In this document: piece by piece, positions 18,186 to 26,875 of the stretch
Numbering within the stretch: the stretch's first letter is position 1
Layout of the letters: each line of letters opens with the position of its first letter
Assembly: GCF_005869935.1 (NCBI RefSeq)
Contig: NZ_SZQF01000004.1
Coordinates: 62,001 to 126,000, forward strand
Origin: Winogradskyella algicola
Lineage (GTDB): Bacteria; Bacteroidota; Bacteroidia; Flavobacteriales; Flavobacteriaceae
Reading direction: 5' to 3'
Length of the DNA stretch: 64,000 bases
Position numbers and translations under genes: made by a program
Notes under the pieces: model-generated
The model's database searches: none
What the model was told of the DNA's origin: nothing
The model's input: the letters and a program-made list of their open reading frames with translations, nothing else

Positions 18186-18202
18186 TCACTAATCACTAAT
18201 CA
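18186..18202 (-). repeat. Inverted heptamer units (CACTAAT)
   Basis: Two copies of CACTAAT plus a partial third. The reverse complement ATTAGTG resembles TTAGGTG, so these face the array at 18081-18154 across 31 bases. The crcB stop codon (18200-18202) lies within the partial unit. Confidence 0.5.
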
Positions 18203-18565
18203 TTTTACCCAATACATTCCCAAGAACACAGCTAAAAAGCCAACAATAAAACTTGCAATGGTATAAATGGCAAAATTCATAAAATCGCCTGATTTTAAAA
18301 ACACGTGATTCTCATAAGCAAAGGTTGAAAACGTGGTAAAACCACCACAAAAACCTGTGGCAAGCAACAAGGTTTGGTTTTGTGTTAGGCTGTCGTTTTT
18401 GGCAGCAAGTCCAAGTATAATGCCAATTAACAAACTACCCAGAATGTTAGCAGCAAAGGTTCCGTAAGGAATTCCAGTTTCACTGCTGTTCAGCCATTTT
18501 CCGATGAGATAACGAAGTGTACTTCCAAATCCGCCACCAATAAAGACAATAATTAATTGTTTCAT
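18200..18565 (-). CDS. crcB: CrcB/Fluc fluoride exporter
   Basis: A 121-residue protein with four membrane helices. Family motifs are GGGFGSTLRYLIGKWL, GTFAANILGSLLIG (the conserved Asn) and GFCGGFTTFSTFAYE (the Phe-box pore). Fluc channels are dual-topology dimers that export fluoride. A single copy is consistent with a homodimer. Its start directly adjoins the stop of the SRPBCC gene (18566), so it is the second gene of that operon. I see no fluoride riboswitch upstream of the operon. Confidence 0.95.
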   Translation of the reverse strand: MKQLIIVFIGGGFGSTLRYLIGKWLNSSETGIPYGTFAANILGSLLIGIILGLAAKNDSLTQNQTLLLATGFCGGFTTFSTFAYENHVFLKSGDFMNFAIYTIASFIVGFLAVFLGMYWVK

Positions 18566-19579
18566 CTATTTTATAGGTACATAGATTTCAGTGACCCAAT
18601 CTGCAGGATTTGGGTAATTTCCTGGGTCAGTAGGGTAAATTTCAAAAGGCTTTTCTTCAGATTGTTCCAAATTGTTTTCAGCTAAATGCTTCATAGTAGC
18701 TTCCCAAGCCTTAGGTAAATTGGTGTAGTTACCTTTAAGAGTTGTTTTTAAAACCTTTATATTCGGAATGAAGTTAATGGAGACATCAGAATCGGCAGGC
18801 ACTTCAATACGTTCTTTTACAGGTATACCATTACTCATAATCACATTAGCACTGCTCATATCGTTATAAACCGTGAGTGGCATTCCAGATTGTTTGATGT
18901 TGTTTTCTTTCATAAAATCGTTTATGATACCAAAGTTTTCCTCCATTTTAGAACTTATGTTTTGAGAATTAGCATTGGTAGTTTTGTATAAATAATACCC
19001 ACCACCATATTCAGTGACACCATCTATGGTTATTTCAAATTGTTTCATATCATCTTGTACAATGCTATCTAGTTTTTCTAAACTTCTTTCGTAGTGTGGA
19101 CCAATTTGCTTTTCCATTCCACCCATTAAGGTTGAAAATAATTTAAACAAAAATGGCAGGTCTTTTCCAGAGATATTCCAGGTAACATCTGTTGAACCGT
19201 CCTCTTTGGCATCTAACTTCCAAGACACATCAGATTTAGGGAATTCAGCAAATTGCATTTCTTGAGTTATAGAATTGTGTGGATTGGCAGCTACCGTTGT
19301 CATTGTACCAATACCATCCTTATCTTCCCAAGAGTATGAACCACCAACACCAACATGATTATCAGGAATAGTAAGTGTCATTTCAGGATCAGATTCAACC
19401 CAAGACGACCAATCTTCCCAAGTTTCAAAATCTATAATTTTATCGTAGAGTACGGCTTGTGGTGCTTTTATATTTCGAGTCCTAGTGACCTCAAATGAGT
19501 TTGGCTGTACTGCAATGTAAATTGAAAATCCAATAACAAGTATGAGCAACAGCAACAGAATATATTTAAGAGCTTTCAT
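18566..19579 (-). CDS. SRPBCC-domain protein with GyrI-like C-terminal domain, membrane-anchored
   Basis: A 337-residue protein starting with a membrane helix (ILLLLLILVIGFSIYIAV). Residues 30-175 form an SRPBCC (polyketide-cyclase-like) ligand-binding fold with DFETWEDWSSWVESDP. Residues 180-337 look like a GyrI/effector-binding domain (ITIDGVTEYGGGYYLYK to WVTEIYVPIK). Two small-molecule-binding folds in one anchored protein suggest sensing or sequestration; the ligand is unknown. A minus-strand TATCTTTG box lies 25 bases upstream. Confidence 0.82.
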   Translation of the reverse strand: MKALKYILLLLLILVIGFSIYIAVQPNSFEVTRTRNIKAPQAVLYDKIIDFETWEDWSSWVESDPEMTLTIPDNHVGVGGSYSWEDKDGIGTMTTVAANPHNSITQEMQFAEFPKSDVSWKLDAKEDGSTDVTWNISGKDLPFLFKLFSTLMGGMEKQIGPHYERSLEKLDSIVQDDMKQFEITIDGVTEYGGGYYLYKTTNANSQNISSKMEENFGIINDFMKENNIKQSGMPLTVYNDMSSANVIMSNGIPVKERIEVPADSDVSINFIPNIKVLKTTLKGNYTNLPKAWEATMKHLAENNLEQSEEKPFEIYPTDPGNYPNPADWVTEIYVPIK

Positions 19580-19603
19580 TTTTAGTATGATTTAGTAGTT
19601 ATC

Positions 19604-19639
19604 CAAAGATAGTAATTTGTCTTATAAGTGTTACATTTG
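19604..19639. promoter_or_regulatory. Divergent -7 boxes for SRPBCC and dipeptidyl-peptidase genes
   Basis: Minus-strand TATCTTTG at 19604-19611 and plus-strand TACATTTG at 19632-19639, both fitting TAnnTTTG. They are back to back in the 88-base gap between the start codons at 19579 and 19668. No clear -33 boxes. Confidence 0.5.
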
Positions 19640-19667
19640 TGAGAATTCACAAAAAACTAACTTCAAT

Positions 19668-21707
19668 ATGAAACTTAAATCAATAGTTGTAATCTGCCTG
19701 ATGGTGGTTTTTGCTTGGTCTTGTAAAAATGACAGTAAAGAACCTGTGAAGGACGATACTACAGAAAAAGTAGCAGATAAGTTTGATTTTAATGTAGAGC
19801 AGTTTGCTGACATAAAAATCTTGCGTTATCAAATTCCTGGATGGGAAAATTTAAGCTTAAAAGAACAGAAATTGGTGTACTATTTAACGCAAGCTGGCTT
19901 GGCTGGTCGTGATATTATGTGGGATCAAAACTACAGACACAACCTTAAAATCCGTAAAGCTTTAGAAAATGTTTACACGACTTATTCTGGTGATAAAAAT
20001 TCTAAAGACTGGAATGCTTTTGAAACCTATTTAAAGCGTGTATGGTTCAGTAATGGTATTCATCATCACTATTCTAATGACAAATTAAAGCCTGAATTTT
20101 CTAAGGATTACCTAAACGAATTATTCTTAGCAACCAATACAAAGTTAGATGGTGAAGCTTTTGATGTTATTTTTAATGATAAGGATACTAAAAAAGTAAA
20201 TCAGGCAAAAGGTGTAGATAACGTAGCATTATCTGCTGTAAATTTCTACGGACCAAATGTTACTAATGCTGATGTAGAAAAGTTCTATGCAGCTAAAAAA
20301 TCTCCAGACCCAAACAGACCGCTATCTTTTGGGCTTAATTCGCAATTAGTAAAAGAAAATGGAGTTTTAAAGGAGCGTGTTTACAAATCTGGTGGACTTT
20401 ACGGTTCTGCAATAGATGAAATCATCAAGTGGCTAGAAAAGGCACAAGGTGTTGCAGAAAACAAAGCACAAGGTGACGCTTTAGGGCTGTTAATCCAATA
20501 TTACAAAACAGGCGACTTACAAACCTGGGACGATTACAATGTAGCTTGGACAGCAGCTACTGAAGGAAACGTAGATTACATCAATAGTTTTATTGAGGTG
20601 TACAACGATCCGTTAGGTTACAGAGGTTCTTACGAGACAATTGTACAAATCAATGATTTTGATATGTCTAAAAAGATGAAAGTCTTATCCGATAACGCAC
20701 AGTGGTTTGAGGATAATTCCCCATTAATGGATGAGCACAAAAAGAAAAATGTGGTTGGTGTAACTTACAAAGTGGTAACTGTCGCTGGTGAAGCTGGTGA
20801 TGCATCGCCAAGCACACCAATTGGTGTTAATTTACCAAATGCCAACTGGATTAGAAAGGAAGTAGGAAGTAAGTCGGTATCACTTGGAAACATCATTAAT
20901 GCTTACAATAATGCCGGTAGTACAGGTCGTTTAAAAGAGTTTGTAAACGATGAAGAAGAGTTGCAACTTGAGGAAAAGTATGGTCAGTTAGCTGATAAAC
21001 TTCATACTGCATTGCACGAAGTTATTGGCCACGCGTCAGGACAGTTAAATCCAGGAGTAGGAGAGACCAAGGAGACCTTGAAAAATTATGCTTCTACCTT
21101 AGAAGAAGGTCGTGCAGATTTAGTTGGTCTATACTATTTATATGATTCTAAATTACAAGAACTAGGTTTGGTTGATGATTGGAAGTCTGTAGGAAAAGCA
21201 GCTTACGATGGTTACATAAGAAATGGTTTAATGACACAGTTAATTCGTTTGAATTTAGGTGATGATGTAGAAGAAGCGCATATGAGAAACCGTCAGTGGG
21301 TTTCTGCTTGGGTTTTCGAAAAAGGAAAAGCAGACAATGTGATTGAGAAGGTTACCAGAGATGGAAAAACGTATTTCAATATTAACGATTACGATAAGCT
21401 ACACGAATTATTTGGTCAATTATTAAAAGAAACTCAGCGTATTAAATCTGAAGGCGATTATGCTGCCGTTGAAGCTTTAGTAGAAGGTTATGGTGTTAAG
21501 GTAGATCAAGCAATTCACGCTGAGGTTTTAGAGCGTAACAAGCAATTTACATCTGCACCTTACAGTGGATTTGTAAACCCAGTTTTAGTGCCTGAGATGG
21601 ACAAAAATGGTGAAATCACTGCAATTAAAGTAACGCAACCAGTTGGTTTCCCAGAACAAATGTTAGAGTACAGTAAAACATACAGTTTCTTACCTGAGGT
21701 CAACTAA
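19668..21707 (+). CDS. Dipeptidyl peptidase III (M49 family) lipoprotein
   Basis: A 679-residue zinc exopeptidase that removes N-terminal dipeptides. The ATG at 19668 gives a lipoprotein signal (FAWSC); the frame extends to a TTG at 19617 that lies ahead of the predicted promoter box and is unlikely. The M49 zinc motif HEVIGH is at residues 450-455 and the third ligand lies in EEGRAD near 479. The lipobox places it in the cell envelope, unlike cytosolic eukaryotic DPP III. It is monocistronic with a strong terminator. Confidence 0.92.
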   Translation: MKLKSIVVICLMVVFAWSCKNDSKEPVKDDTTEKVADKFDFNVEQFADIKILRYQIPGWENLSLKEQKLVYYLTQAGLAGRDIMWDQNYRHNLKIRKALENVYTTYSGDKNSKDWNAFETYLKRVWFSNGIHHHYSNDKLKPEFSKDYLNELFLATNTKLDGEAFDVIFNDKDTKKVNQAKGVDNVALSAVNFYGPNVTNADVEKFYAAKKSPDPNRPLSFGLNSQLVKENGVLKERVYKSGGLYGSAIDEIIKWLEKAQGVAENKAQGDALGLLIQYYKTGDLQTWDDYNVAWTAATEGNVDYINSFIEVYNDPLGYRGSYETIVQINDFDMSKKMKVLSDNAQWFEDNSPLMDEHKKKNVVGVTYKVVTVAGEAGDASPSTPIGVNLPNANWIRKEVGSKSVSLGNIINAYNNAGSTGRLKEFVNDEEELQLEEKYGQLADKLHTALHEVIGHASGQLNPGVGETKETLKNYASTLEEGRADLVGLYYLYDSKLQELGLVDDWKSVGKAAYDGYIRNGLMTQLIRLNLGDDVEEAHMRNRQWVSAWVFEKGKADNVIEKVTRDGKTYFNINDYDKLHELFGQLLKETQRIKSEGDYAAVEALVEGYGVKVDQAIHAEVLERNKQFTSAPYSGFVNPVLVPEMDKNGEITAIKVTQPVGFPEQMLEYSKTYSFLPEVN

Positions 21708-21732
21708 ACTAAGATTTTTTAGAGGAATTTTG

Positions 21733-21759
21733 AAAAGCAGCCTATTTAGGCTGCTTTTT
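21733..21759 (+). terminator. Intrinsic terminator after the dipeptidyl-peptidase gene
   Basis: Eleven-base stem AAAAGCAGCCT/AGGCTGCTTTT with a 4-base loop and a U-tract, 25 bases after the stop. Confidence 0.9.
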
Positions 21760-21831
21760 GTTCGTGCTAAACTTTAAAAGCAGAGAATTAATACTTAATA
21801 GAATGAGAAGAATAATCATGACGTTTAATTT

Positions 21832-22242
21832 TTAAGATTCAATATTGTTGAGTTGTTGTAATTTATAGATGATAGCAAAAACCATAAGGCTATCTTTTCC
21901 TTTAAGCTTTAGTTTTTTTCTAATGTTTTTGCGGTGCGTTTCTATTGTAGATTTACTAAGATTAAGTTCTTGAGCAATATTTTTATTTGGTAAGCCTTCA
22001 CCTATTAGTAGTACAACTTGTCTTTCGCGATTAGTGAGGTTGTTTCTTCTATGTAAATTATTATTGAATTTTAATTTTATAGAATTTATAAGTGCCGAGA
22101 CAATCTCAGGACTTTTACAGATGCATTTCATATTTTCTAACACTTCAACAAGCTCATTTGTGGTCAATTTTTTCTCTTCATTGTTAATGGTAGAGATTAG
22201 TTTTAGCAGCTGATTTTTTGCTGTTTTTGATGGATAGTACAT
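21832..22242 (-). CDS. LuxR-type HTH protein without receiver domain
   Basis: A 136-residue protein. Residues 1-70 are a helical region of unknown type; residues 68-130 are a GerE/LuxR helix-turn-helix (NLTNRERQVVLLIGEG, NKNIAQELNLSKSTIETHRKNIRKKLKLKG). It lacks the phosphorylated receiver domain. It lies downstream of the two-component operon but is separated by a terminator at 22273-22298, so it is probably transcribed on its own or by read-through. It could compete for the response regulator's sites. Confidence 0.85.
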   Translation of the reverse strand: MYYPSKTAKNQLLKLISTINNEEKKLTTNELVEVLENMKCICKSPEIVSALINSIKLKFNNNLHRRNNLTNRERQVVLLIGEGLPNKNIAQELNLSKSTIETHRKNIRKKLKLKGKDSLMVFAIIYKLQQLNNIES

Positions 22243-22272
22243 ACTTTAAAAGTATATATGTTGAGCACAAGA

Positions 22273-22298
22273 AAAAATCCCCTTTAATGGGGATTTTT
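22273..22298 (-). terminator. Terminator after the response-regulator operon
   Basis: Ten-base stem AAAAATCCCC/GGGGATTTTT with a 6-base loop; A and U runs on both sides permit function on either strand. It follows the response-regulator stop at 22337. Confidence 0.85.
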
Positions 22299-22336
22299 AT
22301 TAAGATAATAGAAGATTTATACTGATTAGATAATAA

Positions 22337-22957
22337 TTAGAATTTATACTTCTTTTCTAGAGCATAGCGCATTAGTTCACCTTTTCCGTGTAGACCTAAT
22401 ATGCGAATCATATTTTTTCGGTGTGTATCAACTGTATGAACACCAATAAATAATTCGTCAGCAATTTCTCGAGAGGTTTTTCCTTGACCGACAAGTGTTA
22501 AAATTTCTATTTGACGTTTCGTAAGCTTGCCTTTTGCTTTCTTGTTGGTGTTGTTATCATCTTCCACTTTAATATTAGTATCAAAGTAGGTGTCGCCATT
22601 GTAGACAGAACGCACTGCCTTTAGCACTTCTTCTAAAGGTGAATTTTTAAGTAGATAGCCTGATGCGCCAGCTTCTAGCATTTGTTTGATTGCATCTTGC
22701 TGATCAAACATTGTAAACCCTAAAATATTGGTGTGAGGAAACGTTTCCTTTATTTGTTTAGTTGCAGAAATTCCATCGACTTTAGGCATCCTAATATCGG
22801 TAATAACAACATTCGGTTGTTTTAGTTTTACCAATTTTAGTAATGCTTCACCATCATTAGCGGTGCCTACAATCTCAATATCATCTTCGTATTCTAAAAG
22901 AAGTTTTATCCCATCTATTAAAGATTGATGGTCTTCTGCAATTGCTAGTCGTATCAT
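22337..22957 (-). CDS. NarL/FixJ-type response regulator
   Basis: A 206-residue regulator. The receiver domain (residues 1-120) has acidic E8/D9, phospho-acceptor D54 (ITDIRMPKVDG) and the Lys of LLKNSPLEEV. A LuxR helix-turn-helix follows (LTKRQIEILTLVGQGKTSREIADELFIG). Its start overlaps the kinase stop by four bases (ATGA), so translation is coupled. It is the cognate partner of that kinase and the last gene of the five-gene operon. Confidence 0.95.
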   Translation of the reverse strand: MIRLAIAEDHQSLIDGIKLLLEYEDDIEIVGTANDGEALLKLVKLKQPNVVITDIRMPKVDGISATKQIKETFPHTNILGFTMFDQQDAIKQMLEAGASGYLLKNSPLEEVLKAVRSVYNGDTYFDTNIKVEDDNNTNKKAKGKLTKRQIEILTLVGQGKTSREIADELFIGVHTVDTHRKNMIRILGLHGKGELMRYALEKKYKF

Positions 22958-24726
22958 AATGGTATATCAATTATTACAGTTGTTCCTTTAAGTTTTTCTG
23001 ACTCAATGGTCATCTTACCATCCAAATGTTCTACGCGTTTATCAATACTGCTAATACCCATGCCTTTATTGGTTTTTGTCATTTGATTTGGATTAAATCC
23101 CTTACCATTATCTTCAACCATTATGTTTATAGTGTCATCATGATTAGTTAAATGAATCGTAACTTCTGAGGCTTCAGCATGTTTTATAACGTTGGTAATA
23201 AGCTCTTGTATAATTCTGAATAAGGTTAATTCTAAACTATTCTCTAATCGATTATCTAGACCATGATCAATAACCTCTATTTGTATTTTGTTAGAAGCAG
23301 ATATTTTCTCAGCCATGTTTTGTACAGCTTTAAGCAAGCCTTGCTTAGCAATTACACCAGAGTTTTTAGCGTGAGCAACAGTACGTACTTTTTGATAAGC
23401 TTCTTCTATGAGCGTGTTTGTTTTTTCAAAAAGTTCTGGTGAGTCTTTATCCTTAAGAGCATTGAAATGTAGTTTTACTGTTGCCATAAGACCACCTAGA
23501 TCATCATGTAGGTCATTAGCAATGCGTTGACGTTCTTTTTCTTGACCTTCTATCATGGCATCAATAGCAGTTAATTCTTGCTCTTTTAAAACAGTTGCTA
23601 ATTTTTGAGATTCTATTTCTTTTTCTTGTTCTGCAAGTTTTTGTTTGCGTTTGGTGTTCTTTTGAACAAGTAAAAATGTAATACTTCCATACAATAGAAC
23701 TCCTAAAGACCCGAATAATAAATTACGATTTTGAATACGTTTAGCTTCACTTTCAAGGTTATCTGCTCTAAGCTTTTCATTATCATATTTTTCTTTTATT
23801 TCTGATATAGCTATGTTCTGCTTAGTGTCATTTATAGAGTCTTTAAGCTTGTTGAGTTTGTCCAGATAAAGTGTGGCATTTTCGTAATCTTTATTAAGTT
23901 GATAGGCTTCTGCAATGTTTTGATAAAAAATCACTTTGCTCTTGGCTTCAAATTGCTTTAGTGGAATTGAGTCTGCTTTTAAGTAAAACTTTATAGCTTC
24001 ATCATAATCACCCATGGCTTTGTATTGTTGAGCTTGGTTATTGTAATTGTAAGCTAAGGATTGATAATCCTTATATTTTTTTAAAACTGGGACAGCTTTT
24101 TTAGCATAATATAAGGATGAGTCTGCATCATTAAATACAGCATAATGCACCGTACCAATATTCATATAGTTTTGAGCAATTTTTAACTCATTATTTTTTA
24201 GTTTGTAAAGCCCAATGATTTTTCTAAAATACTTATTGGCTTCATTGCCATTTTCTCCATCAAGAAAGGTAGTAGCAATTTCGTGGTACACTGATATCAA
24301 AGCAAGGGTGTCGTTGTCCTTTAAAGCATAGTTTTCAAGTTCAGTTAATATAATTGTGCTGTTGACTTCTAGATTATTTTGATGACTTAAAATTTCTAAT
24401 AAAAGAATATTACAATCGGCAACATCACCTTCTGCGTTAATAGATTTAAACAACTTTTTTGATTTTAGCATACACTTATATGCTACGTCATGATTATCTA
24501 GATTTAGTTGATTTTCACTAAAATAAAATAACCATGTGGCCTTTTCTCTGGTATCTAAGGAGGATGTGTCAATTTTTGTTAATGCATTTTCAATATCATT
24601 TAGGCTGCCATTTTCATAAACGGTGTAGAATTGATCAAATGCTTCACTTTGAGCATAACAAAAATCAGTAAGTATGAAACTTACTGATATTAAAGTATAC
24701 TTCAGAAGAAAACTTCTAAATTTCAT
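22954..24726 (-). CDS. TPR-containing sensor histidine kinase (HisKA_3)
   Basis: A 590-residue kinase. A signal peptide (ending DFCYAQ) leads a periplasmic region of TPR-like helical repeats (about 30-310; for example YNYNNQAQQYKAMGDYDEAIKFY). A single membrane helix follows near 335-352, then a coiled coil, the HisKA_3 box ERQRIANDLHDDLGG with the phosphorylatable His, and a HATPase domain (DNGKGF). Such kinases sense through protein contacts in the TPR region. It starts directly at the stop of the preceding unknown gene. Confidence 0.93.
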   Translation of the reverse strand: MKFRSFLLKYTLISVSFILTDFCYAQSEAFDQFYTVYENGSLNDIENALTKIDTSSLDTREKATWLFYFSENQLNLDNHDVAYKCMLKSKKLFKSINAEGDVADCNILLLEILSHQNNLEVNSTIILTELENYALKDNDTLALISVYHEIATTFLDGENGNEANKYFRKIIGLYKLKNNELKIAQNYMNIGTVHYAVFNDADSSLYYAKKAVPVLKKYKDYQSLAYNYNNQAQQYKAMGDYDEAIKFYLKADSIPLKQFEAKSKVIFYQNIAEAYQLNKDYENATLYLDKLNKLKDSINDTKQNIAISEIKEKYDNEKLRADNLESEAKRIQNRNLLFGSLGVLLYGSITFLLVQKNTKRKQKLAEQEKEIESQKLATVLKEQELTAIDAMIEGQEKERQRIANDLHDDLGGLMATVKLHFNALKDKDSPELFEKTNTLIEEAYQKVRTVAHAKNSGVIAKQGLLKAVQNMAEKISASNKIQIEVIDHGLDNRLENSLELTLFRIIQELITNVIKHAEASEVTIHLTNHDDTINIMVEDNGKGFNPNQMTKTNKGMGISSIDKRVEHLDGKMTIESEKLKGTTVIIDIPL

Positions 24727-25131
24727 TTAAGGATTTCTTATTATAATACTTCCTTTTTTATGTTCAGGTTGCCCAATGTATACTTTTTTACATTTCTCGA
24801 TTTCTTCTCCTTGGGTATAGAATACAAAGACAACTTTTGTGCAATTTATTTTACATTTATCAGCATGTTCAATATTTAATGTTACACGCTCAAATTTTTG
24901 ATCATCAACCGCATGTATCTCTATTCTATCGTGTTCTTCGCAATAATTAGCGTGTATAAATTTTCTATCAATATAGCTATTATGTATTGTGATTTCTGTT
25001 GGTGAATTATCATTCCAATTATTGAAATTGCATAGTATGGTATCGATTCCATTTTTATAGAAAAAATATTTTGCTTTTTTCGAAACGTCTTTGTCTAAAT
25101 CCATTTCAATTAATTCCCACTGGTTTGCCAT
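24727..25131 (-). CDS. Unknown protein in protease/kinase operon
   Basis: A 134-residue protein of no family I recognise. It has no signal peptide or membrane helix, is predicted beta-rich, and contains six Cys (LCNF, NYCEEH, ADKCKINC, IEKCKK). The stop codon abuts the kinase ATG and the protease gene ends 15 bases upstream, so it belongs to the operon. The Cys content parallels that of the protease N-terminal part, hinting that the two interact or bind metal; this is inference. Confidence 0.75.
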   Translation of the reverse strand: MANQWELIEMDLDKDVSKKAKYFFYKNGIDTILCNFNNWNDNSPTEITIHNSYIDRKFIHANYCEEHDRIEIHAVDDQKFERVTLNIEHADKCKINCTKVVFVFYTQGEEIEKCKKVYIGQPEHKKGSIIIRNP

Positions 25132-25146
25132 AGTTTTAGTATTTAA

Positions 25147-26226
25147 TTAAACAAATTTTTTAAAATTTATATTTTTCTCATCACGTAGATGATTGAAAAT
25201 GTATTTGATGTTATTTGCGACGGATAAAGTGAAATTATTACCTGCAAAAAGTAAACCAACAGCAAAGCCATTTTGGTTAACCAAGATTGATCCAGAATCT
25301 CCTGGCTTAGTCATTAGGGTAGTCAGTAATTGATTGTGGAAAAACATAGGGTATTCTTCATTATTACTGATATTAATTGTACAGTTAATTGATTTAATTT
25401 CACCATAAGTTAACCCTGTTGTTCCGCCACATTTTTTTACCATTTCACCTATTTTAGGGTCGCCGATCCCTAATATTTCGACTAAACCGCTTCTGGTGTA
25501 TTTTCCGTAATCGATTTTTATTTTGGGATAAATCTGTGCGACAGCAGCATCCATAAGATTAAAACCCTTCTGTAATATTCTTTTGTACCATATAACTTCC
25601 CCGATGACATCAAAATTTTCAGAATTATTACCATAAGTATTATATCTACTTGGATGTGTAACTCTAAAATTAAATTCATTTTTAAATCCAATCAAAACAT
25701 GAAAATTTGAAAGCAAATAGGTGTGATTACTATCAGTCGATGTAAAAAAACCACCAGCTGTTCCTGACCCACCAGTTTTACCAGCATTATATGTACTTAT
25801 ACCACCCGTTAAGGAACAATACTTTTTTGTTGACGCTTCACCTACATATTCGCACAATCCTTTACAACACTTTACACAATCGTGTCCACAATAGTTATAT
25901 AAAATTTGATCATTTTGAAAGTCTATAGAATTAGTCAATTCAACCTGAACCAAACCATTTTCGATTTCTTCAATAATACTTTTTTCAATATCAATTTGCT
26001 CAATAGCAGACTTTATAAAATCTTCTTTAATATTTACTTTATTAATATTTTGTTCTATTGTTACTTGTCCATTAGTATACCCTAGTTCAATTAGAAAGTC
26101 ATCTTTAATGTAGATATTACGGCTCTTTTTAATTACCGCAGCATATCTAGTTATTCTCTTTTTACTAGAGGCAAAATATATTTCGTGACGGTCTGTAAGT
26201 CTATTATTCGCTTCTTCTTCAGTCAT
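25147..26226 (-). CDS. Trypsin-fold serine protease lacking a signal peptide
   Basis: A 359-residue protein counted from the ATG at 26226. The C-terminal 210 residues are a chymotrypsin-like domain with catalytic His176 (LLSNFHVL), Asp226 (NLMDAAVAQIYP) and Ser311 (KPGDSGSILV). Residues 1-100 are a charged alpha/beta region, followed by a Cys cluster (113, 117, 120, 121, 125, 137; CGHDCVKCCKGLC). No signal peptide is seen, so it is probably cytosolic, as are trypsin-like proteases of bacterial conflict systems. Substrate is unknown. Confidence 0.85.
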   Translation of the reverse strand: MTEEEANNRLTDRHEIYFASSKKRITRYAAVIKKSRNIYIKDDFLIELGYTNGQVTIEQNINKVNIKEDFIKSAIEQIDIEKSIIEEIENGLVQVELTNSIDFQNDQILYNYCGHDCVKCCKGLCEYVGEASTKKYCSLTGGISTYNAGKTGGSGTAGGFFTSTDSNHTYLLSNFHVLIGFKNEFNFRVTHPSRYNTYGNNSENFDVIGEVIWYKRILQKGFNLMDAAVAQIYPKIKIDYGKYTRSGLVEILGIGDPKIGEMVKKCGGTTGLTYGEIKSINCTINISNNEEYPMFFHNQLLTTLMTKPGDSGSILVNQNGFAVGLLFAGNNFTLSVANNIKYIFNHLRDEKNINFKKFV

Positions 26227-26242
26227 CAATTATAGATTTGTA

Positions 26243-26527
26243 TTAAACCAAATAAACAAAAACAAAGACAGCCAAGGCTCCTGTTGCGGTGACATTAGGT
26301 GCACGAGATGCTAAAGTTTCAACACCATTAATTCCATTTTTTATTTCAATCATTCCAGGTATTGCAATGCTTATGCCACTAGCGCAAAAGGCACCAAGGA
26401 TTTTTATATATTTATAAACCTCAGCGTGCTCATTTGTTTTGGTTAGCCATAGAAATGCAATAATGCCTAGAAGGATAAAAAGGGAGGTTAAAAAGAGTAC
26501 TAACGGTTTTACAATGTAATCTTTCAT
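26243..26527 (-). CDS. Small membrane protein, first gene of protease/kinase operon
   Basis: A 94-residue protein with membrane helices at about 8-30 and 42-60 and a third at the C-terminus (TATGALAVFVFVYLV). The closing GALAVFV-Y block recalls, from memory, the membrane modules found next to or fused to bacterial conflict-system effectors; I cannot confirm a family. The protease ATG is 16 bases downstream. Together they could form a membrane-tethered protease. Confidence 0.7.
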   Translation of the reverse strand: MKDYIVKPLVLFLTSLFILLGIIAFLWLTKTNEHAEVYKYIKILGAFCASGISIAIPGMIEIKNGINGVETLASRAPNVTATGALAVFVFVYLV

Positions 26528-26612
26528 GTTTGGTTGGTTTTAGTAAGTAACAATACAAAGATGCCAAGTAGGAATACATCAAAACATACCCAATAGAGGG
26601 TATATTTCTGTC

Positions 26613-26642
26613 TATAAGTTAAAAAATAATTGTGAACTTATA
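26613..26642. promoter_or_regulatory. Inverted repeat upstream of the protease/kinase operon
   Basis: TATAAGTT (26613-26620) and AACTTATA (26635-26642), a perfect 8-bp inverted repeat with a 14-base gap. A second small one, ATACCC/GGGTAT, lies at 26586-26603. Either may be an operator for the operon starting at 26527, or part of termination of the small gene ending at 26675. Confidence 0.35.
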
Positions 26643-26674
26643 AGAAAATTAGGACAAACGACTAAAAAACGAGC

Positions 26675-26860
26675 TTACATTAAAAGAAACTTCACAGCGG
26701 CAATCATACCAATAAAGCCAATAAATGCAATAAGAATCCAAACAGTTCCCTTGTAGTAGGCCTTGTGGATTTTTAAATCTTTACGATATTGGTAGGCTAC
26801 AGCGATAACAAAAGCTATAAAAAATAATATCCCAAAAATCAGTTGACCTGTAGTAAACAT
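26675..26860 (-). CDS. Small two-helix membrane protein, unknown
   Basis: The ATG at 26860 gives 61 residues with two membrane helices (QLIFGILFFIAFVIAVAYQY and VWILIAFIGFIGMIAAVKF) joined by a basic loop. The frame extends to a TTG at 26878, but that overlaps the predicted promoter box. I do not recognise a function; similar tiny membrane proteins are conserved in flavobacteria. Confidence 0.65.
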   Translation of the reverse strand: MFTTGQLIFGILFFIAFVIAVAYQYRKDLKIHKAYYKGTVWILIAFIGFIGMIAAVKFLLM

Positions 26861-26875
26861 TAGTGTATTTTTATG

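Noticed and set aside
19617..19667. TTG start extending dipeptidyl peptidase III
   Set aside because: It precedes the predicted promoter box and would mask the lipoprotein signal that starts at 19668.
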